Positions 23,156 through 32,603 of a stretch of 64,000 nt of DNA are shown here, in pieces. The stretch is from Heritiera littoralis. Its lineage: Eukaryota > Streptophyta > Magnoliopsida > Malvales > Malvaceae. Position numbers and translations under genes: made by a program. The notes below the pieces were generated by a model, which made no database searches, was not told the DNA's origin, and worked only from the letters and a program-made list of their open reading frames with translations. Position 1 is the first letter of the stretch. Each line of letters begins with the position of its first letter. The DNA lies in assembly GCA_031772115.1 (NCBI GenBank), contig JAPDPK010000040.1, positions 2,413,501 to 2,477,500 of the forward strand, in the 5' to 3' direction.

Positions 23156-24345
23156 TAATTTATCAACAAGGTATGTGCTAGCAACATTAGTACAGCTCCC
23201 ACCATCAATGATTACAGTACATACCTTGTCACTAATATGGCATCTTGTATGGAAGATGTTCTCGCGTTGTGCCTCATCTTCAAACTTCACATGAGTAGTA
23301 AGAGCACGCCTAGCAACAAGTGCTTCACCATGAGCAGCATACTCAACAACTTCTTCTTCGTCAACATCTTCTAACGCAGGCATCTCATCTTCTACACCGA
23401 TTTCAGAACCTTCACTCTCAACATCTCCATTCCCAAGCATGATCATAACTCTACTATTGGGACACTGAGAGGCAATATGTCCATGACCTAAACACTTGAA
23501 ACACTTAATGTCACGTGTCCTGCTTTGGGATGCTTGGGCAGATTCAGTCTTGGGCTTTAAAGGGCCCTCAAGCTTGGGCTTAGCAAAGCTCTCTGACTTA
23601 GGCGTAGACACAGGCTTCTCATCCCTACGAAAGGTGTTAGATTTTCAAACAGGAACTGAACTAGAAGTAAAACGGGATGTACGTTTCCTTTTGAGTTGCC
23701 TTTCCACTTTGATGGCCACATGCAGCATCTCCTCTAAATCCATGTAATGCTGCAACTCTACTATATTGGTAATCTCACGGTTTAAGCCTTGGAGAAAACG
23801 AGCCATAGTAGCTTCTGCATCCTCCTGGATATTGGCTCGGATCATGGTTATTTCCATCTCTTTGTAGTAATCCTCAACACTCTTTGAGCCCTGGGTAAGA
23901 CCTTGGAGCTTCTGGTATAACTCTCTGTAGTAATGAGTAGGAACAAATCTCTTTCTCATGATGCGCTTCATCTCATCCCATGTAGACACTGGAGGATCAC
24001 CATATCTTCTTCTACTAGTGACTAACTGATCCCACCAAACCATAGCATACTTTGTGAACTCAATTGCTGCAAGTTTGACCTTCTTTTCTTCAGAGTAGTG
24101 GTGGCAGTCAAACACCATTTCAAGCTTCCTTTCCCACTCCAAATACGCCTCAGGATCATTCTTGCCTGGGAAAGGAGGAATCTTCAATTTTATACTGCCA
24201 AGGTTTCAATCCATCTTCTCCTTGCCTCTATCACGAGCTCTATCAACTCAATCTCTATACCCATGGTACCTTCTATGATGTCTATCTATCCCAGACTCTT
24301 CATTCGAATCATACCCAACATTATCATCATACTCGTCATTGGCAA
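23153..24345 (-). pseudogene. gag core, zinc knuckle and protease start of element 2
   Basis: 24187-23645 encodes the gag core (KIPPFPGKNDPEAYLEWERK, WWDQLVTSRRRYG, SVEDYYKEME, ARFLQGLN), ending at a stop. 23611-23153 continues with the CCHC knuckle CFKCLGHGHIASQC, an acidic segment, and the protease active-site region IIDGGSCTNVAS before another stop. 24345-24188 is the gag segment between the inserted LTR and the core, with acidic residues and two stops near 24210-24240. Gag would package RNA and form the particle in an intact element. Confidence 0.88.
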
Positions 24346-24350
24346 CAACC

Positions 24351-25176
24351 TGATATGGACCTCACCGAAAGAAGATGAGGTTCAATGAAGATGACGAAGA
24401 ACACTTGAAGAAAAACAATAACAAGTTAAAAACGCAGCAAAGGAAAACAAAAATTAGAAGTAAAACCAAGACCTGTTGTATAGAAATACAAGAACCTATG
24501 GTATTGGACCAAGACCCGTTGCTTAGAAAAGCAAGAACCTATGGTATATATTGGTGAAAGGTAGAAGAACGCCACAAGGAAGACCTTGATAAGTTCAAGA
24601 GTTCTCAAGAGAACCAAAGAGAAGAAGTCTCTCAATTTTATTACTAAAATCAATTGTGTTCTCTCCAAAGAGTTACATAACTATTTATAGGCAACTAGCT
24701 AACTTGCAGCACAAGTAATAGGAATCCTACTTTCCTAACTTGCAGAATAGGAAATAGCAAACTTGCAGAACAAGCAATAGGAATCCTACTCTCCTAACTT
24801 GTAGAACAAGTAATAGAAGTACTACAAAATATATTATTTAAAACGGAATTAGGCTTAAATTAAATTAAGACAACATTCAGCCCAATAATACTTAACCAAA
24901 TAAAATATGCATCCAGCCTAATTGTATTTCGGCCCAATACTTGTGTGTGTGTCTTCAAGAAGGTTGAACTTGGGCTTGGATCATGTTGTAGAAGACTTTA
25001 TCATCCTCCATGCTCAAGCTTTGTTGGGCTTTCTCTCTAGCAATATTAATGAAACCAGCCAAGGCTTGTTACATTATCTTTGATTTAGCTTTGTAATTGG
25101 ACCTCCATGGATGCTCAAAGGATCACGAACATCATGAACATGACTTGAGCTGTGTGAGCTTGATGAGTCTCCATCA
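24351..25176 (-). repeat. Solo LTR inside gag of element 2 (same family as element 3)
   Basis: 826 bp, TGATATGG to CTCCATCA. The flanks CAACC (24346-24350) and CAGCC (25177-25181) form a TSD with one change. Gag of element 2 reads on either side (GDTSRLKSKA before, DEYDDN after). It is the most complete copy of the LTR family that bounds element 3. Confidence 0.88.
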
Positions 25177-25357
25177 CAGCCTTACTTTTTAGACGAGAAG
25201 TATCACCTTGCTGGATCTTTGCAAACCGAGCTTCATGTTGGTTCAACTTATCATGAATGTCATTGAATTTCACGTCCATCCATTGGAACTGTTGTTGCAT
25301 TGCCTGAAGCATGAATTCAATCTTTTTAAAGTCAGATTTATCACCTTCAAAAGACAT
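25177..25357 (-). pseudogene. gag N-terminus of element 2
   Basis: The likely start is the ATG at 25357 (MSFEGDKSDFKK). It encodes a helical segment (FMLQAMQQQFQWMD, FNDIHDKLNQHEARF) up to RLKSKA, where the solo LTR interrupts it. An upstream ATG at 25399 exists but is less like related gag starts. Confidence 0.75.
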
Positions 25358-25539
25358 TTTCAACAAAGATATCCTCACGTGTTTACACTCGTGTTTCACT
25401 CAAGTAATTTGGCTTTTCTCTACTAATGTTTCTCACACACTCAGGCCTTTTTCCCTTACTCTACCTTAACTCTACAGGTTCACAATCACACTAGAGACTC
25501 AGTCAAAGAATCAACCTCGCAGAATCAACTAACTCACCA

Positions 25540-26346
25540 AGTATTGTCACCAAGTATTGTCCTTTTTTTTTTGAATTCTTCTCCCTTTTATTGTTTTTCA
25601 CAGAAAGGTGTGGCTAGGGTGACTCAAAGAAAGAAAAAAATAAAAAAATCACTAGAAGGACCAAAAAAAATGAAAAATGGCCTAAAACTATAGGAAAACG
25701 ATGAATTTGGCCAAGATAGGATGGGGCCCGTGTTTCACGGGTTCGTTTTTTTTCTTCGTTTTCTTTAAAATGGGTACTCGCACGCCTCCTAACTCAACCA
25801 AATTTTTCTATTTGAACAGTACCGTAACATTTTTTTTTCGAATTCTTTTTTTTTCTTCGAATTCTTTGTTTTTTTTTCCTCTTTTTTTTTTTAATTTGAG
25901 GCTTGCGGTTTCCTTGAAAAGAGTAGGGGTGCGACTAGCGTTGAAATAAGTGGCTGAAGAAGTGCGGCTAGGGTTTTTGGAGGGATGCAACTAGGTTTTT
26001 TTTTTTGAAGGGTTGCGGCTAGGGTTATTTTTTGGAGGGATGCGACTAGGTTTTTTTTTTGAGGGATGCGGCTACGGTTTTTTTAGAGGGATGCGGCTAG
26101 GGTTTATTTTTTAGGGATGCGGCTAGGGTTTTTTTTGGAGGGATGCCGCTAGGGTTTTGGAGGGATACGGCTATGGTTGTGATTGAAAAGTGAGTGACGC
26201 ATTGACAAACCAGAAATCGAAAAGTGACTAACACAGACAAGCCAGAAATCGAAAAGTGACTGACACAGACAAACCAGAAATCGAAAAGTGACTGACACAG
26301 ATAAGCCAGAAATCGAAAAGTGACTGACACAGACAAAACAGAAATC
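25540..26346. other. Leader of element 2, G/T-rich repeats, no gene
   Basis: Between gag and the primer site lie T-rich runs. About eight irregular copies of GGATGCGGCTAGGGTTTTTT-type text are found at 25960-26170. Five copies of a roughly 33-bp unit containing CAGAAATCGAAAAGTGACTG follow at 26180-26345. No protein is supported. Confidence 0.7.
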
Positions 26347-26365
26347 GAAACCTGGCTCTGATACC
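26347..26365 (-). other. Primer-binding site, initiator tRNA-Met (element 2)
   Basis: On the minus strand the site reads GGTATCAGAGCCAGGTTTC, which is complementary to the 3' end of plant initiator tRNA-Met. It is separated from the LTR by three bases. Confidence 0.9.
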
Positions 26366-26368
26366 GAC

Positions 26369-27122
26369 TGATGCGTACGGACAAAAAAAACATAGCTTGG
26401 AATTTGAAGGAGCTGAAAACGCAACAGGACAACAACAAGACTGATAAATGACAACTTCTGAAAACCTAGACCCGAAGCCTAAAGAGACTCGAACCCAAAG
26501 GTATTGGACCTTGACCTTACGAATAAGAATTCGAGAACCTAAGGTATAACAATAGTGGATGGTGAAAAAGGAGGCCCCACAAGGAAGAAGACCTTGATAA
26601 GCCTAGTTGAGAGGGAACCCAAGAGAAAGGCACACTCAGTTTCTGAAAATTCAATTAACTGATCTCTTCATCAATAGCGTTTACAAGGTATTTATAATAA
26701 TACCTAGCACTTAAGCCCATAAACAAGTGGGCTGGAATTAACACCAACAGAAAATAAGACTAAACCTAAATTCATGCCTAAACCTAGTTACATAAAATAA
26801 ATAGTCCAAGACACAACAAGACTCAAATGTGGGCTATTCAAACACTTAGCCCATCTTATTGTTAAGCTAAAATAAGACAGTAAACCATGCTCACGTCGTT
26901 TGGGCTTCCAAGCAAGTATAGATGTCTTGGGACTCTTCATGGAAGCTTCCTTGTCACTTCAATGATGCCAAAGCTTGTTGCATTAATGAGGCCAGGGCTT
27001 GTTGCGTTAATGAGGCCAGGGCTTGTTGCGTCTTCTTGGCTCATGCTCAGGTAATTGGACCTCCTTGGATGACCAATGAATCCTTAGCATCACGAACATC
27101 ATGAGCGAGTGGATCTCCATTA
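26369..27122 (-). repeat. Element 2, right (5') LTR
   Basis: 754 bp starting TGATGCGTACGG and ending CTCCATTA; the outer terminus is TA rather than CA. A 24-bp unit containing ATGAGGCCAGGGCTTGTTG is present twice in tandem at about 26985-27030 and once in the left LTR. Confidence 0.9.
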
Positions 27123-27127
27123 GTGAT

Positions 27128-27400
27128 GAAAAGCAAGTTCTTAAAGATGAGCTAGAAATAGCCACGAGCAAAAATCTTGAGGAGGAACTCAAGAAACCAA
27201 TAAAAAATTGAGGTCTGGGATTGGATGATGGAAGGTGGAGTAGTCGAGCTAACGACATTAAACGAAAGCGCTACTTGGGAGGCAACCCAAGGATGTAAAA
27301 TGAGGGAGTATTTCTTTCCTTTACTTGTATTACCATTTAATTTTTGAATTTTTATTGTTCTTCTTTGCATGCTAGACTTACTTTGTGGACAAAGTAAGAT
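27128..27400 (+). pseudogene. gag remnant of element 1, second part, and following segment
   Basis: The frame interrupted at 19292 resumes: GAAAAGCAAGTTCTTAAAG encodes EKQVLK, followed by a stop near 27210. A conserved noncoding segment follows (TACTTGGGAGGCAACCCAAG at about 27270), also present at 30925-30960 and 54190-54215 on the minus strand. A perfect 10-bp hairpin, CTTACTTTGT/ACAAAGTAAG, is at about 27377-27398. Confidence 0.75.
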
Positions 27401-27416
27401 TTAAGTGTGGGGGGGA
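27401..27416 (+). other. Internal polypurine-like module (element 1)
   Basis: TTAAGTGTGGGGGGGA repeats the core of the terminal polypurine tract (AAGTGTGGGGGAATT) about 1.1 kb before the 3' LTR once nested elements are removed. It follows the hairpin at 27377-27398. Confidence 0.7.
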
Positions 27417-27971
27417 ATATTGGTTTATGAGTCTATAGAGTTTTTTTTTTCAGGAAGATGAAAATTAAAAAGAAAAAAAAGAGGTCAAATTTTTAGGAGT
27501 TTTAAAAGATCATGATATGTTTTCTTTCTTTTAAGGATTGATTCTAAACTAAAACATAATTTTATAAAAGAGTTGAGAGTATTTTGATTATTATTATTGT
27601 TGAAGTGAATGCTTTCTAAAGAATTTATGTGAATTCGTGAATAAATATGATTTCTTTTCATATAATATTAATAATGTGATCTATTCATGGAAATTAGTAC
27701 TAGCATAGGTTAAATAGACGAGAACCTTAAAAAAAAGAGAGAGAAGAAGAAGGAAGAAATATAAAAATAGAGGTTGAAAGCTTTAAATTTCTACTCCAAT
27801 GTTTTAAGTTGCTTATTCTCTACTGCAGTTTTTTTTGTAAGTAACTTGAAATATGAGTATGCAAGCACTCTAAAAGAGGGCTTACTTGTTGAGTAACCAG
27901 GTGTTGGTATCACCAATATTAACACTAGCATAAAAAAACAAGTAAGTACTTAGGGAAACCACTGTTGATAC
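27417..27971. other. Noncoding 3' part of element 1
   Basis: AT-rich sequence without a gene, matching 30310-30800 and 53580-54060 on the minus strand. Bases 27967-27971 (GATAC) are the TSD of the next nested element. Confidence 0.7.
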
Positions 27972-29712
27972 TGATGAGTGTCGTCAGTCACCAAAAATAA
28001 AACTTCCTAACTCTACTATGTAGATAGCGGAGTAAGGGTCGATCCCACAGAGACTGAATTATTTAAGTTAATTATTAAATTAAAAACCTAATCTTAAGTT
28101 TTAGGGAAAGAAGAAATTTTGGGGTTTTGGAGTTTTGTAAGCTATGCCTAAAAGAGAGGAAGCAAGGATTATTAAATATCAAAAACAAATATGAAAAAGC
28201 TTCAGTTACAAGGTAATTAATTATTCTTGGATTTAGATGTTGATCATTGATTACAAAATATTATTGTCAATTAAATAGTCAACCGTAGCATAACAACAAG
28301 CTCTGTTACACCATCTTCCCTTAATGAGTCGTTAGTTAAAACAAGCTCTTTAACTAATCTCTAACTACTTAACCTACCTAGAACAAGCTCTCTAGATATA
28401 AGTTGTAGCAGCATTAACAACTAGAAAGATATGGGTTGACATTAGATAACAAACACATAAGCTCGGTTCATTTAATCTAAACCTCAATTCTCCTCCATCC
28501 CTAGTGATTAACTCCATAAGCAATTACGGACTTATGTTTTTAATCTGGCAGTAGATTATTCAATTAAATTAAATAGTGGGCCCTACTATCTAATCAATTA
28601 AATAATCATGCAAATGTGCTCAGAGAATCTTGGATACTTAATCAACAATTATATTAGAAGCTCAAAATCTCACAACATTCTTTTTCCAAAGAACAATAAA
28701 TTTACCTTGTAACTGAATAAGAAACCTACTCACTAGTCATATTCAAGATCATAAATTTCAAGTTTAATATTATAAAGATATCAAGAATCATGCAAAAGAC
28801 AATCAATATATCAATCTTTAATAATCTAAAATAAGAAATCTGGAATCAAGATTATAAACTAGCAAGAACTAAACAAATAATATGCAAAACAAAACAAGAA
28901 TAATTATCACTAAAGAAATCAGCAAGTATAAGAAAGAAAAGAAAAATAAAATATTTTTGCTAAACTTAATATAGAAATCAACAACTAATTAAAAATAAAA
29001 TTTTTATTAAAAACCCTAAAGAAAATCCTACACAAGACTAAAAGGGAAGAGGGAGGAGAGGGATGTGAGGGATGTAAAGGGATGCTGTTTATGAGAGCCT
29101 TGTGCTCTTTATATAGGCCTAAGGAAGAGTTTAAAAGACTTTCCTAAGCAATGTGTGATTCAGATAAGAGTTTACTTGGGAAACAAGTAATTTGACTAGT
29201 CAAACTCTTACCTTTATCTCATCATCTTTTACAATTATTTTCTAAGTAAAATTCCTAAGGCCTATTTTTATTAATTAATTACAGATCTAAGACATAATAA
29301 AATTAAGAAATTATCTTGTCTTAACAAAATCTGGTCTTGAACTTGCTTTGTTGGAATTTCTTCTCAATCTCGTTATTTTGCCCAGAATTTCGTACTGATT
29401 TTGTCCAGACGTTTGACCCACCAAATGAACTCCAATTTTTGCCATCCTGTACATTCTGGAAACCTTGAGAAGTCCTCTACAACTTCCATGAAGGACACTT
29501 TTTCAGATCAGGTCGTTAAATTGGTCAAAAACGTCAATCTTTTAAGCTGGACAGAAAATACTGCACTTTGCTCTTTTTAGCTTCTTTTTATTCCAACTTT
29601 GATATTTAATACCTAAAACATAAAATAAACATTAGTAAGCTCTTTTAGGTATAAAATATCAATAAAGAAAATATAATAGCACATATAAAATTCACAAAAT
29701 ATCATCCTATCA
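27972..29712 (-). repeat. Young Athila, left (3') LTR
   Basis: 1741 bp, from TGATGAGTGTCG to CATCCTATCA. It is essentially identical to the right LTR. Confidence 0.95.
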
Positions 29713-29726
29713 AATTCCCCCACACT
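29713..29726 (-). other. Polypurine tract of young Athila
   Basis: On the minus strand AGTGTGGGGGAATT lies directly before the LTR start TGATAGG. It primes plus-strand DNA synthesis in this class of element. Confidence 0.9.
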
Positions 29727-30997
29727 TAGCTTTTGCTAGTCCTCTAGCAAACCTAAACTAACTTCCTAAAGAACTAAATCCTAAATTCCAATTCTTAAAT
29801 CCTAACTCACTTTCGTAGGAATCACGATTGCTTTTAGCTAATGCAATAAGCCTTTAAACCCCTAGGTTACCCCTAGTGGACGAGTTGTGTCTCGTGAGGG
29901 CTTTCAGAAGATATACCCACAAAATCTTTTACTTAAGACTCAATCCTAAAAATTCAAAATAAGACTCAATTTTAAAAATTATGACTCCAAAACAATATTA
30001 AGATCATGGACATATTTTCAAATCTTTCAATTCTTAACTCGTAACTTCAACAAGAGTTAAATAATCAAGTCAATCATATTCTAATCATTACTTCTCATAT
30101 TCATGCATACTTCTAAATAAATTCATGCAAAATTTACAATCAACACAACTGAAACATATAATATCAACTTTGCAATTATCCACTTTACATTACTACAAAC
30201 AAAGTTAATAGATCAAGAACTCTTTTTTTTCTTTTTCTTTTGAGGTTTCAACAATGGTTTCCCTAAGTACTTACTTGCCTTTTTACGCGAATGTTAATAT
30301 CGGTGATACCAACACCCGGTTACTCAACAAGTTAGCCCTCTTTTAGAGTGCTTTGCATACTCATATTTCAAGTCACTTCAAGAATTTAATCAACAAGATC
30401 AAGCAACTCAAAACATTGGAGCAGAATTTAAAGCTTTCAACCTCTATATTTTTTTTCTTCTTTTTTTCTCTTTTATGTTTATTTTTATTTTTTTTTCTTT
30501 TGTTCTTGTCTATTTATCCTTTGCTTATACCAACTTCAATGAACTAATTACATCATCAATATCATATGATCAATCATATTTAATCATGAACTCACATAAA
30601 TTCTTTAGAAAGTACTCACTTCAACAATAATAACAATCAAAATAGTCTCAACTTTCTTATAAAACTTTGTTTTAATTTAGAATCAATCCTTAAAAGAAAG
30701 AAAACATATCATGATCTTCAAAACTCTAAAAAAAATTTGACCCTTTTTTTTTATTTCACTTCATAAAAAAAAACTCTATAGACTCATAAACCAATATTCC
30801 TCCCCCCCCCCCCCCCCCACACTTAAATCTTACTTTGTCCTCAAAGTAAGTCTAGCATGCAAAGAAGAACAATAAAAACTCAAAAATTAAATGGTAATAC
30901 AAGTAAAGGAAAGAAATACTCCCTCATTTTACATCCTTGGGTTGCCTCCCAAGTAGCGCTTTTGTTTATTGTCGTTTGCTCGACATTGCCACCTCTT
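29727..30997. other. Noncoding 3' region of young Athila
   Basis: No gene is seen. It contains T-rich runs, an internal polypurine module (a run of 17 C on the plus strand at 30802-30818 followed by ACACTTAAATC) with a 9-bp hairpin (CTTACTTTG/CAAAGTAAG at about 30828-30849), and the TTGGGTTGCCTCCCAAGTAG segment near 30940-30960. In some Athila elements an envelope-like gene lies here; none is visible. Confidence 0.75.
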
Positions 30998-31300
30998 TCA
31001 ATCCTCGTAGATTGGATCTTCCAACTTCACCTCTTCCACATTGTAGACTTTAAATCCCTCATAGTATGGTTTCAATCTATGTCCATTCACCTTGAAAGCT
31101 TTTGAAGTTTTTGAACTTTGAATTTCAACTGCACCGTGAGGAAAAACGTTAGTAACAATAAAAGGTCCTACCCATCTAGAACGTAACTTACCTGGAAATA
31201 ACTTAAGCCTTGAGTGATAGAGAAGAACTTTTTGTCCAATTTCAAAAGTCTTTCTTGCAATATTCTTGTCTTTGATCTCTAAGTTAAATTCTTGAAGCAA
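30998..31300 (-). pseudogene. RNase H tail joined to integrase C-terminus, young Athila
   Basis: This 100-residue frame starts with LQEFNLEIKDKN, the end of the RNase H region. It passes straight into ARKTFEIGQKVLLYHSRLKL and PGKLRSRWVGPF, which belong to the integrase C-terminal domain. The zinc finger and the DDE core are missing. The joint falls at a DKN segment that families of this kind have in both places, so a deletion at short homology is likely. Confidence 0.85.
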
Positions 31301-32603
31301 AAGGATCCATCTTATGAGTCTTGGCTTTGCCTCCTTTTTTGGATAGTAAATATCTCAAGGCTGCATGATCAGAATAAACAATTATTTTAGTACCAAGCAA
31401 GTAAGATCGAAACTTATCTAAAGCAAAGACAATAGCAAGAAGCTCTTTTTCTGTGGTGGAGTAGTTTTGTTGAGCTTCATTTAGGGTCCTTGAAGCATAA
31501 TAGATAACGTGTGAAGCTCTTCCAACTTTTTGTCCCAAAACAGCCCCAATTGCATAATCACTTGCATCACACATCAATTCGAATGGTAGATCCCAATTAG
31601 GTGGTTGAATGATTGGAGCAGAGATTAAACATTCTTTCAACTTGTCGAATGCTTCCTTGCATCTCTCATCAAACACAAAATCAACATCCTTTTGTAAGAG
31701 TTTACACAAAGGTAACGCAATCTTGGAGAAGTCTTTGATAAACCTACGATAAAAACCTGCATGTCCAAGAAAAGAACGCACTTCCCGCACATTTGTGGGG
31801 TAAGGTAAAGATTGAACAATGCTAATCTTAGATTTATCAACTTCTATGCCATTTGCAGAAATTACATGCCCTAAAACTATTCCTTGTTCTACCATAAAGT
31901 GACATTTTTCAGAATTTAAAACAAGGTTAGTTTCCATGCATCTTCGAAGGATAAGTGTAAGGTTGTCTAAGCATTCATCAAAGGAGTTTCCATAGACTGT
32001 GAAATCATCCATAAAAACTTCTATGATATTTTCTACATAATCAGAAAATATGCTTACCATACACCTTTGGAAAGTGGCAGGAGCATTACAAAGACCAAAT
32101 GGCATGCGTCTATAAGCAAAAGTGCCAAAGGGGCATGTGAAGGTGGTCTTTTCTTGATCCTCGGGAGCTATCACAATTTGATTATAACCTGAATAACCAT
32201 CAAGAAAACAATAGTGAGTTCTACCAGCAAGTCTTTCAAGCATTTGATCAATAAAAGGTAAAGGAAAGTGATCCTTGCGAGTAGTAGCATTCAATTTTCT
32301 ATAATCTATGCAAACTCGCCACCCATTTTGAATTCTTGTTGGTATCAACTCGTTATCTTCATTCTTCACCACCGTGATGCCTGACTTCTTTGGAACCACT
32401 TGTATTGGGCTCACCCACTTACTGTCAGAGATTGGATAGATAATCCCAACATCAAGGAGTTTTAAGATCTCCTTTTTCACAACTTCCATCATTGGAGGGT
32501 TCAATCTTCTTTGAGCCTCTCGTGTTGGTTTTGAACCTTCCTCAAGTAAGATGCGATGCATACACACAGTTGGGCTTATTCCCTTGATTCTGCAATAGTC
32601 CAT
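31284..32603 (-). pseudogene. Reverse transcriptase and RNase H, Athila type
   Basis: The frame of about 439 residues follows gag-protease with a one-base shift. RT motifs in order: WVSPIQVVPKKSG (63-75), WRVCIDYRKLN (95-105), FLDGYSGYNQI (133-143), the active site VFMDDFTVYG (196-205), and VREVRSFLGHAGFYRRF (272-288). RNase H follows with MCDASDYAIGAVLG (344-357), TTEKELLAIVFAL (383-395) and YSDHAALRYLL (410-420). It leaves frame near 31335 through one extra G, ending in KTHKMDPFASRI. The catalytic residues are intact, but the product could only be made through frameshifting at both ends. Confidence 0.93.

Larger units (their letters stand above)
19293..27122 (-). mobile_element. CRM-like chromovirus, minus strand (element 2)
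   Basis: LTRs are 19293-20022 and 26369-27122, with a perfect TSD GTGAT (19288-19292 and 27123-27127). It lies within the gag remnant of element 1. A primer site for initiator tRNA-Met is next to the right LTR, and a polypurine tract (GAGGAGAGGAGGAA) is next to the left one. Gag, protease, RT, RNase H and integrase can all be recognised but are broken by stops and frameshifts. The end of pol runs through the polypurine tract into the 3' LTR and no chromodomain is seen; both points suit the CRM lineage. Reina is the main alternative. Another element's LTR interrupts gag at 24351-25176. Confidence 0.9.

Noticed and set aside
29727..30997. An envelope-like gene in the Athila 3' region
   Set aside because: No open frame longer than about 100 residues with transmembrane or signal features on the element's strand; the stretch is AT-rich with homopolymers.
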